This document shows, piece after piece, positions 53,463 to 62,598 of a stretch of DNA of 64,000 nt (positions are counted from its first letter, which is position 1; each line of letters opens with the position of its first letter). The position numbers were made by a program, and so were the translations under genes. This DNA is from Planctomycetaceae bacterium. Lineage in GTDB: Bacteria > Planctomycetota > Planctomycetia > Planctomycetales > Planctomycetaceae. The notes beneath the pieces are model-generated. The model was not told the origin of the DNA and searched no databases. It saw only the letters and a list, made by a program, of their open reading frames with translations. The stretch lies in NCBI GenBank assembly GCA_024742875.1, contig JANSXP010000001.1, positions 496,001-560,000 of the forward strand, in the 5' to 3' direction.

Positions 53463-54488
53463 TCAGGCGTCCATTCCGCTGATGTTCGCCTCCATGATGG
53501 CGGCCGCCCATGTCAGCCACTCGACGAGCTGACGTTCGTCGACATGCAGGGGAAGCCGCGCCACACCGAGGATGCGGCGAATCACTTCAGCGGCCGCGAA
53601 CTGTCGTGTCAGTCCGAGGGAGAAACCCGGCGGCGGACCGTAGGACGCCAGCAGATCGGAGATCTCCGTCTGTTCAAATCCGGCGAACGTCAGATGGGCG
53701 CAGAAGACTCCCACGTCAAATTCCGGTGCGCCGCAGAAGCAGAATTCCGGATCGATCACCATCACACGATCGCTGGAGTCCCGCACCCAGCTGCCGGGAT
53801 AGAAATCGCCATGCAGCAGCTGCCGTCCGCTGTCCGCCTCTGCACGCCCCAGGTAGATGTCGCCCAGTCGTGTGATCGCGCTGCGCAGACTTTCGTTTTG
53901 CTGCAGAGCGTCTGCCGTCTCGGCCACAGGCTCCGAATATTCCAGCCCGTTCTCAGGTCGCCAGGGAAGGTCGAAGATGTGTTCGTGATTCAGCTGCCGC
54001 ATTTGCTCATTGCTCAGCCTGGACTCGTTGCCTGCATGGACCGGTACCGCATGCAGCCGGCTAAGCCACTGCAGCAGCGTGACAAGGGTCGGTCGCAGAG
54101 TGTCGAAATCGGTCTGCTGCTGATACACGAACAGGTAGTCGGCTGCCGGGCCCAGGTCGCTCATGCACAGAATGTGTGAGTCGGCATCGAAACCGAGGAT
54201 GTGGGGCGTCGATTCGACCAGTGCGGGAATCGATCGGATTGTTTCGTAAAACAGGGCCTCTGACTGCAGGCGCTCGACGGGAGCGGCGATCTGCGGATAC
54301 CGCGCCACGAACGGCAGTGACTGCTTGAAGATCAGACTGCCGCCATTTGACAGTCGTCCGCGGAGCACGATGTTCATGTTACCCTCACCCGCACTGCTGA
54401 GTGACATGATGGTCGTGTCGGGCGTAATCCAGCGGCTGCGGTGGGCCAGTTCGTTCAAAGCCGTCTGTTCGTCAGGGGCAAGCTTCAT
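53463..54488 (-). CDS. APH-family kinase, methylthioribose-kinase-like
   Basis: The 341-residue product has the APH/choline-kinase fold: the nucleotide loop LSSAGEGNMNIVLRG near residue 32, an ATP-binding Lys in LIFKQSLPF, the catalytic LLHGDFYPGSW (the HGD of the Brenner motif) and the metal-binding VIDPEFCFCG. The GEGNMN start and the FxxRYP segment resemble 5-methylthioribose kinase, which works in methionine salvage, but no other salvage gene lies nearby. Another small hydroxylated substrate is equally possible. Confidence 0.8.
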   Translation of the reverse strand: MKLAPDEQTALNELAHRSRWITPDTTIMSLSSAGEGNMNIVLRGRLSNGGSLIFKQSLPFVARYPQIAAPVERLQSEALFYETIRSIPALVESTPHILGFDADSHILCMSDLGPAADYLFVYQQQTDFDTLRPTLVTLLQWLSRLHAVPVHAGNESRLSNEQMRQLNHEHIFDLPWRPENGLEYSEPVAETADALQQNESLRSAITRLGDIYLGRAEADSGRQLLHGDFYPGSWVRDSSDRVMVIDPEFCFCGAPEFDVGVFCAHLTFAGFEQTEISDLLASYGPPPGFSLGLTRQFAAAEVIRRILGVARLPLHVDERQLVEWLTWAAAIMEANISGMDA

Positions 54489-54537
54489 GGTGGTTGATCT
54501 GCGTGGTGGTTGACTCGGGCAGTGGAGGAGTCTGTTT

Positions 54538-54569
54538 GATGGAGCATCCTCGGTGATGGCGCATCCTCG
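54538..54569. repeat. Short imperfect direct repeat
   Basis: GATGGAGCATCCTCG (54538-54552) and GATGGCGCATCCTCG (54555-54569) differ by one base and are offset by 17. They lie in the 147-base gap between the kinase start and the GNAT stop. No function is apparent. Confidence 0.7.
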
Positions 54570-54635
54570 TGGTGGCCGGGTGCGTCGGTGATCACGGCTG
54601 CAAATGACAAGGTCGCCTGTCGAGGACAGGGGAGA

Positions 54636-55103
54636 TCAGCTTTCTGGCTGCTGCACGCGAATCATCCAGTGCGCTCGCTCATCATAGACTTCGAATCCCC
54701 ACTGCTGATAGAAGGAAAACAGGTCCGGGTCACAGGCGAGGTAAATCAGACTGACGGCCTGCAGACGAGGGTGGGAGCAGAGCGAGTCCAGGAGTTGCCG
54801 ACCAAATCCACGCTGCTGAAACTCTGTGTCGACCATCACATCGTAAATCGTGGCGCGGAATACAAAATCTGTCAGCGTCCGTGCAAAGCCCACGATGCGG
54901 CCCGTGTTTTGTTCGGCAAGGGCGATCGTGAGGCTGCTGTGAGCCACCATGGTTCTCACCTGATCGAGAGTCCGCCGGCGGCCCCACCACTGCTGTCGCA
55001 TGAGGCGGTAGACGTCTTCGATCTGCCGGTCGTTCAGTTGTTCGACCATCGTGCAGGCGGCTGCGTGGTTGTCGGGGCCGTCGTGGGGGGCGGGAGAAGG
55101 CAT
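54636..55103 (-). CDS. GNAT-family N-acetyltransferase
   Basis: About 155 residues from ATG 55103; ATG 55049 is a possible alternative, since neither start has a strong ribosome binding site. The GNAT core is clear: VGFARTLTD as strand beta4 and the acetyl-CoA loop VDTEFQQRGFGRQLLDSL (Q/RxxGxG), followed by YLACDPDLFSFYQQWGFEVY. Similar small acetyltransferases act on amines of unknown identity. It lies between the kinase gene and the divergent DUF1552 gene. Confidence 0.88.
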   Translation of the reverse strand: MPSPAPHDGPDNHAAACTMVEQLNDRQIEDVYRLMRQQWWGRRRTLDQVRTMVAHSSLTIALAEQNTGRIVGFARTLTDFVFRATIYDVMVDTEFQQRGFGRQLLDSLCSHPRLQAVSLIYLACDPDLFSFYQQWGFEVYDERAHWMIRVQQPES

Positions 55104-55296
55104 GACGAGATCTACTGTGACAGAGCAATCGGGCCGCAGAAAACGAGCAGAACCCGCGAAAGAGTTACGAAACGTCGTAGCATCATCAGAATCTGCGCGG
55201 AAAAGTGAATGATCAGGCTCACACTGGCAGTCAGTTATGCGACATCCTGTGACGTAACGCACGGCATTGAGTGACACCTGTTTGGAAAGACGGCCC

Positions 55297-56550
55297 ATGA
55301 AAGCGACACGACGTACTGTTCTCCAGGGGATCGGGGGCGCCCTTTCGCTGCCACTGCTGGAGGCTTCCGCTGGTGATGCCGCGCTTTCGTCCGGACCGCC
55401 CATGAGGTTTCTGGTGGTCGGCAATCCATACGGCGCCCATCCGGACCATTTTTTTCCGCGTGACTTCGGCACGGACTTTCGAATTTCGCCCACGCTGCGT
55501 TCGCTCGACTGGCTGAAGGACCGCATGACAATTCTGTCGCACACGGACCACAATATGGTCAGTGGTCACGGGCGCGAGATTTCGTTTCTCAGTGGCGTAC
55601 TGCCAGCCGACTCTCAGGCCTTTGCAGAAAAGAACATGTCGCTGGATCAGCTGTTTGCCCGGCATGTGGGCAGTCAGGTCCGCTACCCCTCCGTGGGCGC
55701 TTCACTGGAGGCTGGCATCCGTATGAGCTGGACGGCCAACGGCGTGGAGAAGCTGCCCATCACCGATCCGCAGGACTTGTTCGACCATCTGTTTCTCAAT
55801 CTCACGCCCGAGCAGAAGGCCGTCCGTCGTCGGATGCTGGAACGCAACGGCAGTATTCTCGATACGGTGGGCAGCCAGTTTGAGCGTGCACTGAAACAGG
55901 CCAGTCGATCGGACCGACAGCGAGCCGATCAGTTTCAGACATCTGTGCGTGAGCTGGAGCAGACGCTCGCGGATCGCACCACCTGGCTGGAGAAGAAAAA
56001 GCCATCATTTGATATTTCCGAACACTTCACCAGTCAGGTCACGATCGCCAATCGCTATGACGCGATTTTTGACATGATTGCCTATGCGTTTCAGACCGAT
56101 CTGACGCGTGTGGCCAGCGTGGAGTTTCCCGCCGCCCTGAAATACACCGACATCGACGGGGTGAATCGCAGCTATCATGGCTGCACGCACAATGGTCGCA
56201 AAGAAGACCTTGTCAGTGAGCTGGTGGCCATCGAATCGTTTCAGGTGGAGCGTCTGGCGCGATGTCTGAAGACGCTCGACGCAATCGCTGAGCCGGGAGG
56301 CGAAGGCAGTCTGCTGGATCACACGATTGTTCTGTTTGGCAGCGGCATGGGGTACGGCGGCACGCATTCCAATCGGGATCTGCCCATCATGGTCGCTGGC
56401 GGTGGTTTTGCCCATCGCGGTCATGTGGACGCGCGTGACAACAGTGGTCGCAATATGCCGCTTTGCAATCTGTTTGTGGCGCTGCTGCAGCGGTTCGGTG
56501 TGGAGCGTGATCGCTTCAATACGAGCACCGGACGATTTGACCTTGCCTGA
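55297..56550 (+). CDS. DUF1552-family secreted protein
   Basis: 417 residues from ATG 55297 with GGAAAGA upstream. The N-terminus TRRTVLQGIGG is a twin-arginine signal. The body contains FLVVGNPYGAHPDHFFP, TILSHTDHN, GHGREISFLSGVLP and a C-terminal VLFGSGMGYGGTHSNRDLPI, which match DUF1552 and recall the alkaline-phosphatase-like DUF1501 group. These proteins are very common in planctomycetes and Verrucomicrobia beside DUF1592/DUF1588 cytochromes, as here. Function is unknown. Confidence 0.92.
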   Translation: MKATRRTVLQGIGGALSLPLLEASAGDAALSSGPPMRFLVVGNPYGAHPDHFFPRDFGTDFRISPTLRSLDWLKDRMTILSHTDHNMVSGHGREISFLSGVLPADSQAFAEKNMSLDQLFARHVGSQVRYPSVGASLEAGIRMSWTANGVEKLPITDPQDLFDHLFLNLTPEQKAVRRRMLERNGSILDTVGSQFERALKQASRSDRQRADQFQTSVRELEQTLADRTTWLEKKKPSFDISEHFTSQVTIANRYDAIFDMIAYAFQTDLTRVASVEFPAALKYTDIDGVNRSYHGCTHNGRKEDLVSELVAIESFQVERLARCLKTLDAIAEPGGEGSLLDHTIVLFGSGMGYGGTHSNRDLPIMVAGGGFAHRGHVDARDNSGRNMPLCNLFVALLQRFGVERDRFNTSTGRFDLA

Positions 56551-56607
56551 TCGAGCGTGTCCGTTTCGCGTCTGACTTTCTTCCCTGCTGTCCCCGCTGG
56601 AATCATC

Positions 56608-59031
56608 ATGCGTTGTGCCATTCTGATGATCATCTGCCTGTCAGCACTGCCAGCTGCTGCTGATACGGCCCTGTTGAAAGCTCACTGTTCCCGCTGTCAC
56701 AGTGGCGATGAGCCGGAAGGTGACTTTGCCGTGTCCACCCTTGCCGCGGCGGTGACAGCGGATACGGTCGGACTCTGGGAAAGCAGTCTCGACTATGTGC
56801 GGGCCGGGGAAATGCCGCCGGCTGACGAAAGTCGTTTGCTGCCAGCGCAGCGCGAAGAGATAGTGCAGTTTCTGGAAGCGGGTCTGCGGGCCTACAACCG
56901 GCAGCAGACGGTGCAGCGGGTTCCTGTACGGCGGCTGAACAATCGGGAATTTGAAAACAGCATCCGTGATGTGCTGTTGATTGAGGATGTCGGCACGCAT
57001 CTGCCCACGGCCAACCTCATCGGAGATTCGCTGCACCACGGATTCGACACCCACGGCGATACGCTGGGATTCAGCAAGTTCCATCTCGAACAGTATCTGG
57101 AGTCCACGCGACGCATTGTCGATGCCACGATTCTGTCCACGCCTCGCCCGCCGTCCCAAACGTATCGCATCACGCCGCGGCAGATCGCGGAGGCGCATAC
57201 CAGTCAGAACACCACGCGTCCGGAACGTCGGGGAACACGTGACCGCTTCGATTTTCTGGATCCTCTGAAGGCCGCCTACTTTGAGCCCTTTGAAGTTGTC
57301 CCGGAGACCGGATGGTACCGCATCCGGATTCGCTGCACGGGTCGCGACCGTGGTCGGTATCCGTCGGAGGAAACCGGCATGTACGACGCGGACCCCATTC
57401 AGCTGACCGTCCAGATGGGCGGTCGCAGCAAAACGTTTGATCTGCCGGATGATGATGTGGTGGAACTGGAGCTGAAGGAATGGCTGGCGGCAGGAACCCG
57501 CCTGCGTTTGCGGCATCCCACAGACGGTTTACGGATGCGGGGCAACGGCAATTTCAAGTTTCAAAATGCGATCACCGGACACTATCTGGAACAGCACAAC
57601 CCGGACCTGTTCCAGTCCGTTCTGGCGTCCGCCAGACCTGCGCGGAACGGTCGAAAACGATCGGCCTATGACTGGCACCACTGGGTTGATCACTGGATGG
57701 GGCCGCGGCCGCAGATCCTCAGTGCCGAGGTAGTCGGGCCGACATTTGAGCAGTGGCCCCCGCAGCGGCAAACGCGTTTGCTGGGCTCACAGCCGGAACT
57801 GGACCAGGCGACTCGAATTTTACTGCCGATCGCCCGTCGCGCGTGGCGACGGGAGGTGCTGCCTGAGGAACTCGATCCGATTGTCACACTGGTCCGGGAG
57901 AAAGCGAAGTCACTGGGTGTCGTCGAAGCCCTCAAAGAAGGCGTGGTCGCCATTCTGGTCTCGCCCCCGTTTTTGCTTGTCGATCAGCCGCAACTGAGTG
58001 ATGACGAGCGGTTCGCCGCCAGGCTGAGCCGCTTCTTCCACAGCACCGGGCCATCCGATCGCCTCCGTCGTGACGCGGCCGGCTGGACAAACTACGAGGA
58101 TGTTCGACGTGCCGTGGCGTCAGAAATCGCGGACAGTGAGGAACTGCCGTTTCTAACCGCGTTTCCCACCGCGTGGCTGGAGTTGAACGACATTAACTTT
58201 ATGGCGCCCGATCCGGACACCTATCGACACTATCATCGCAAACGAGTGAGCGAGGACATGGTCCGCGAAGTCCTCACGTTCTTCCGCCATGTGGTAAAAG
58301 AAAATCGTCCTGTCCCCGAACTGCTTACCGCCGATTACAGTTTCGTAAATGCCGATCTGGCGGTGGTTTACGGCCTGTCCGACGTGCCCGCCGATTCCAC
58401 GCTCAGACGGTATCAGTTCTCCGACGGCCGCCGTGGCGGGCTGCTGGGCATGGGCGCGTTTCTGACCATCACGGCCGACAGTCTGGGCACGTCTCCCATC
58501 CATCGCGCCGTCTACGTGATGGAGAACTTTCTGGGCCTGCATCCGGATCCTCCGCCGGCGGATGTGGAAATTCAGGAACCGGACGTCCGATCCGCGCGGA
58601 CGATTCGTGAGGTTCTCGCCGCGCATCGGTCCGACAAGTCATGTGCGGCCTGTCACCGCAGTATTGATCCCTGGGGCTATGCGTTTGAGAATTTTGACCC
58701 GGTGGGTGGCTGGCGTGATGTCTATCAGAATCCGGAACAGAAACAGGGGCCGTCCAAAGGCGGGATCCCTGTCGATGCATCGGCCGAATTTCGCAGCGGC
58801 ACCCGTTATCGCGATATTGTCCAGTTTCGTGAGGTGATGCGGCAACCAGCCAGCCGCAATCGATTCGTACGCTGTTTTGTGGTGAAGCTGCTGATGTATG
58901 CCAACGGTGTGGAGCCAACGGACTTCACAGAAGTGGATCGCATTGTGTCTGTGTCGGCTGCCCACGAGTACCGCATGATCGACACGATCGCCGCCGTCAT
59001 TGACAGCCCCCTGTTTCGCGAGGCGAACTGA
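56608..59031 (+). CDS. Secreted DUF1587/DUF1592/DUF1588/DUF1585-type cytochrome-like protein
   Basis: 807 residues from ATG 56608 with a signal peptide ending near AAADT. A haem c motif CSRCH lies at 27-31. The following regions match the planctomycete multi-domain layout: DUF1587 (RLNNREFENSIRDVL), a carbohydrate-binding-like beta domain (about 225-300), DUF1595/DUF1592 (LSRFFHSTGPSD, then LELNDINFMAPD), DUF1588 with a second CAACH at 679-683, and C-terminal DUF1585. It pairs with the DUF1552 gene 57 bases upstream. A secreted redox role on complex organic matter is proposed for such pairs but not proven. Confidence 0.9.
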   Translation: MRCAILMIICLSALPAAADTALLKAHCSRCHSGDEPEGDFAVSTLAAAVTADTVGLWESSLDYVRAGEMPPADESRLLPAQREEIVQFLEAGLRAYNRQQTVQRVPVRRLNNREFENSIRDVLLIEDVGTHLPTANLIGDSLHHGFDTHGDTLGFSKFHLEQYLESTRRIVDATILSTPRPPSQTYRITPRQIAEAHTSQNTTRPERRGTRDRFDFLDPLKAAYFEPFEVVPETGWYRIRIRCTGRDRGRYPSEETGMYDADPIQLTVQMGGRSKTFDLPDDDVVELELKEWLAAGTRLRLRHPTDGLRMRGNGNFKFQNAITGHYLEQHNPDLFQSVLASARPARNGRKRSAYDWHHWVDHWMGPRPQILSAEVVGPTFEQWPPQRQTRLLGSQPELDQATRILLPIARRAWRREVLPEELDPIVTLVREKAKSLGVVEALKEGVVAILVSPPFLLVDQPQLSDDERFAARLSRFFHSTGPSDRLRRDAAGWTNYEDVRRAVASEIADSEELPFLTAFPTAWLELNDINFMAPDPDTYRHYHRKRVSEDMVREVLTFFRHVVKENRPVPELLTADYSFVNADLAVVYGLSDVPADSTLRRYQFSDGRRGGLLGMGAFLTITADSLGTSPIHRAVYVMENFLGLHPDPPPADVEIQEPDVRSARTIREVLAAHRSDKSCAACHRSIDPWGYAFENFDPVGGWRDVYQNPEQKQGPSKGGIPVDASAEFRSGTRYRDIVQFREVMRQPASRNRFVRCFVVKLLMYANGVEPTDFTEVDRIVSVSAAHEYRMIDTIAAVIDSPLFREAN

Positions 59032-59297
59032 CGAAGCGAAATGACGAAACGGGCCATCCGCGCCTTACAGACTGTTCGGCCGGTTGGCGAAAATTTCCCG
59101 ACAAATCCACCGTCTGCGAGCTGCTGAATCCGATGCTCGCTCGTCGGACAACATTTGCCACAGCGGCCCTTGACTTGTGAGGGGAGGCTGTGAGGATGCC
59201 TCGTCGGGCCGCCCGCAGGCCAACCCTCGTGCGGCTCGGATTCTGTCGACACGCGCTGTGTCGATTCACTTCTGTCGCCCGTTTGAGCGTGAGTTAT

Positions 59298-61718
59298 ATG
59301 TTGCCTCGTTTGCTTCGCGGTGTTGTCTGTGTCGCTGGTGCTGTTGTCTTTTGTTTGTCGGCGGTTGCTGATGACTGGCCGTCGCTGCGGGGCCCCCGCT
59401 TCGATGGTTCTGCCGCTGTGGGCGACGCCGCTTTGTCGTCGGGACCGCTGCAGCTGAAGGTTGTCTGGAAAAAGCCGCTGGGCAGTGGGTATTCGGGAGT
59501 GGTCAAAGTGGGTGATGTGCTGGTGACAGCCATGGCCGATGTGGATGCCGACAAAGAGTACCTGATCGCGCTAACGGCAGCGACCGGGAAAACGCTGTGG
59601 AAGACAGAGACCGGCCGTGTGATGAAAGGCGAAAACGGGTCTTTTGACGGCCCCGTGGCGACGCCCGCCGTTGATTCGCAGCGCGCCTATCACCTGTCTC
59701 CTTTTGGCGATTTTTTCGCCTGCTCGCTGACGGACGGCTCCGTCGTCTGGTCCCACAACTTTGTCGAGGACTTCGCTGCGGAACCCAACTTCTACGGCTT
59801 TGGCGCCTCGCCCATTGTTCACGAGGGTGTCGTGATTGTGGCGGTGAGTGCGAAAGACGCCGCTTATATGGGATTCGATCCGGTGAGTGGTAAAGTGCTG
59901 TGGAAAGCCGGGCAGGACGGAGCCGCGTTTCAGGCGGCGGTGCCGGTGGAAGTTGGCGGTCGCTCGGCCGTTGTTGCTGCAGGCAATACGATGCTGTACG
60001 CCATTGAGGCCAAGACAGGAACTGTCATCTGGTCGCAGCCACACGGTGGCAGTCAGGGCATGCCTGCCTGGTCGGTCGTGCCCGTACCACTGCCCGGTGG
60101 TGGCGTGTTTGTCAGTGACGGGCGTGAATCCACGACGGCGCTGAATTTGACATCCGCTGCCGCAACACCGCGGTGGGCCGGTCGTGAAATTCGCAACAGT
60201 TACTGCGTGCCCGTGATGTCGGGCGGTCTGCTGTGCTCTTACTCATCACGCTTTCTGGTCGCCGTGGATCCGGTGACCGGCAAGCGCGTGTTTCGCAGTC
60301 GAAAGCCGGGCAACGGGTTTTTGGCCACGCTGGCCGATCGACTTGTGGTGGCCACACTCGATGGGTCGCTGCACATTGGCGATGTTTCAGCGGACGGATT
60401 CTCCGAAGTGGTGTCCACACAGGTGTTTGACAGCTCGGCCGGCAGCCCTGATGGCTTGATGTGGGCCCTGCCAGGTGTGGCGGGACGATCCATCTATCTG
60501 CGCAGCCTGGGCGCCATCGCGCGCATTGACGTGCAGTCCGGCCAGGCATCAACGCTGGCCGAATCTGAATCTGTCACAGGCCCCAAACTGGCGGCGCTGC
60601 TCCAGCAGGTGGAATCGTCGGACGACAGGCAGGCGGTGGTCGACCGGTTTATGGACGGCCTGCGGACGCCTCTGGTCGAAGGCGATGTCGTGCAGTTTCT
60701 GCTGCAGGGGGATTACGACGATGTGGCTGTGGCCAGTGAACTGGTGGGCATTCGACAGGAGCGTTCCATGCGTCGTGTCGCTGGAACTGACCTTTTCTAC
60801 TACGGACTGCGTGTCCCCGGCAATACGCGGGCTGCCTATGCGTTCTACGCGGATTACCAGCCAATGCTGGATCCTCGCAATAAACGGAAAGTGGTCAGCT
60901 CCACGCTGGTGGGAGAAATGGAGCCCAATTTTCTGGGTCCCGGCAAACCGCTTCCGTTCTCCTGGTTCGACAAGGGACGCCCTGCCATGCGTCTGCCACC
61001 AGGCACAGATTCGTCCGCCGGGACCACCCGCGGTAAGGTCGAAGAGTTTGTGCTGGACAGTCAGCACATGAAAGAGAAGATTCCGATCTCCGTCTACCTG
61101 CCACCTGGCTATGAGCAAAGTGATGAGCGTTACCCGGTCGTGTTTGTGCATGAGGGGCGCGTGGCGATGGACAGCGGCAACCAGCTGCTGATTGTGGACA
61201 GCCTCATCGCTGCCGGGAAAATTCGCCCGGCGATCGCAGTTTTTATTCAGCGGAAGTTCTACCCGATGATGGGGGCCAACGGATATCCACAGATGTTCGG
61301 CGGCGAACTGCTGCCCAAAGTGGCGGGCGATTATCGTATTTCATTTGAGCGGAAGGATCGCGCCAGTCTGAGTGGAGGTTTTGGGGCCACGCTGGCCCTG
61401 ATGGGCACGCTGCCGGCCAGCGACCAGATTGGTCGGATCGGCTGTCATTCTCCGTTTGCGTTCGAGATGCTGCACCCGGCGATCAAACAGCTGTCCTCGA
61501 TCCCCAACGACCGGTGTGACGTTCTTATTCAGTGGGGCACCTACGAGTTTCGCAATCCCTCGGAGAACTGGGACATGACCGACCAGGCAAAAGCCATCGC
61601 CGCGATGCTCAAACAGGGTGGGCACAGGGTGACGACCGAGCAGACCCCGGTTGGCAGCGACTGGGTCTGCTGGCGCACACAGTCGGCCCGTATGTGGGAG
61701 TTTCTGGTCGGGCAGTAA
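59298..61718 (+). CDS. Secreted PQQ-like propeller fused to an enterochelin-esterase-like domain
   Basis: 806 residues from ATG 59298 with a signal peptide to about residue 25. Residues of about 30-430 form a PQQ-like beta propeller (DWPSLRGPRFDG, LIALTAATGKTLWKTE, WSQPHGGSQGMPAWS). About 450-575 resemble the N-terminal domain of enterochelin esterases (VVQFLLQGDYDDVAV, MRRVAGTDLFYYGL), and 580-806 are an esterase-D/Fes-type hydrolase domain (ISVYLPPGYEQSDERYPVVFVHEG). At the expected nucleophile the sequence reads S692-G-G694-F-G, with Gly where Ser is normal. The esterase part may be inactive or use another Ser. Role unknown. Confidence 0.85.
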   Translation: MLPRLLRGVVCVAGAVVFCLSAVADDWPSLRGPRFDGSAAVGDAALSSGPLQLKVVWKKPLGSGYSGVVKVGDVLVTAMADVDADKEYLIALTAATGKTLWKTETGRVMKGENGSFDGPVATPAVDSQRAYHLSPFGDFFACSLTDGSVVWSHNFVEDFAAEPNFYGFGASPIVHEGVVIVAVSAKDAAYMGFDPVSGKVLWKAGQDGAAFQAAVPVEVGGRSAVVAAGNTMLYAIEAKTGTVIWSQPHGGSQGMPAWSVVPVPLPGGGVFVSDGRESTTALNLTSAAATPRWAGREIRNSYCVPVMSGGLLCSYSSRFLVAVDPVTGKRVFRSRKPGNGFLATLADRLVVATLDGSLHIGDVSADGFSEVVSTQVFDSSAGSPDGLMWALPGVAGRSIYLRSLGAIARIDVQSGQASTLAESESVTGPKLAALLQQVESSDDRQAVVDRFMDGLRTPLVEGDVVQFLLQGDYDDVAVASELVGIRQERSMRRVAGTDLFYYGLRVPGNTRAAYAFYADYQPMLDPRNKRKVVSSTLVGEMEPNFLGPGKPLPFSWFDKGRPAMRLPPGTDSSAGTTRGKVEEFVLDSQHMKEKIPISVYLPPGYEQSDERYPVVFVHEGRVAMDSGNQLLIVDSLIAAGKIRPAIAVFIQRKFYPMMGANGYPQMFGGELLPKVAGDYRISFERKDRASLSGGFGATLALMGTLPASDQIGRIGCHSPFAFEMLHPAIKQLSSIPNDRCDVLIQWGTYEFRNPSENWDMTDQAKAIAAMLKQGGHRVTTEQTPVGSDWVCWRTQSARMWEFLVGQ

Positions 61719-61794
61719 GAGAACGAGTGCTGGTTGGCGTGCGACCAACCTCCCCGCCAGGGGACGGTCGGGCCGATGTCCTCCGCCGGCCTTC

Positions 61795-62526
61795 TCACGA
61801 CATCGGCACCGTTGCCCGTTGCACCACGTCCAGCACCCTGTTCGGGTCGCAGCCGTATATTCCCGATCCCCACGCGCTGTTGGCCTCCACAACGGCCCAC
61901 TCACCGGTACTGAGCCGTCCCACATCGATCACAATCGCTCGTGGTGTCGCCACCTCAGCGTGATGCAGGACCTGCGTTGCCAGACCAATGGCCTGTTGAA
62001 GTTCGTCTTCGCTGGCCGCATAGTCGCTGCGTCGGGCGTGCACGCCGTCACGCAGATAGGGTGACACCGCTCTGACACGCTGATCGAGGCAGAAGCACCG
62101 CAATTCGACCGACCAGACAACCGGATCGGCCGTGAGGACTGGCAGGTCGTCTTCAAAGTCGGCCGGCAGATCGTCGCCGCTGGCGAATACGCGGGCCGTA
62201 AACAGCTTGTCATTTGGGGGCTTTACGAATTGCGGCTCGGTCGAATACCGCAGCGCTCCCAGGGTGGTGAGCCGAATGCTGCGTCGTGTGAACACATCAG
62301 GCAGTGACGGCAGCCAGTCTTCCGCCGGCGACAGCAGTTGGTGCCTCAGGTTTGCGGCGATTGTTGGTGCTAACAATGCCTCCACATACAGCACGACATC
62401 CTCGTCATCCAGCGGCGGTACCGTGAGCCCGCGCAGGCGAACCACTTTCCACTGCCGCTGGATGGCGGCTCGCCAGAGAGCCTGATTGTCTTCGGAGTGT
62501 CGGGCCGAAAGTATGAGAGTAGTCAT
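61795..62526 (-). CDS. ATP-grasp protein, R2K-clade-like
   Basis: 243 residues. The C-terminal half has FVKPPNDKLFTARVF, WSVELRCFCLDQRVRAVSPY, and AIVIDVGRLSTGEWAVVEANSAWGSGIY-like order, giving the ATP-grasp pattern of Lys, Glu-Arg and the metal-binding E-N pair near the end. This order and size fit the R2K clade of ATP-grasp enzymes, which are predicted to join peptides or modify proteins. It stands between the quinoprotein fusion and DUF1501 without a clear partner. Confidence 0.75.
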   Translation of the reverse strand: MTTLILSARHSEDNQALWRAAIQRQWKVVRLRGLTVPPLDDEDVVLYVEALLAPTIAANLRHQLLSPAEDWLPSLPDVFTRRSIRLTTLGALRYSTEPQFVKPPNDKLFTARVFASGDDLPADFEDDLPVLTADPVVWSVELRCFCLDQRVRAVSPYLRDGVHARRSDYAASEDELQQAIGLATQVLHHAEVATPRAIVIDVGRLSTGEWAVVEANSAWGSGIYGCDPNRVLDVVQRATVPMS

Positions 62527-62598
62527 GAGCGCGTCCAGAGGGCCATTGTTTCGTCAGAGACAGGCCACTTGGTCCTTTGGTTCGCACGAGGAACACCA

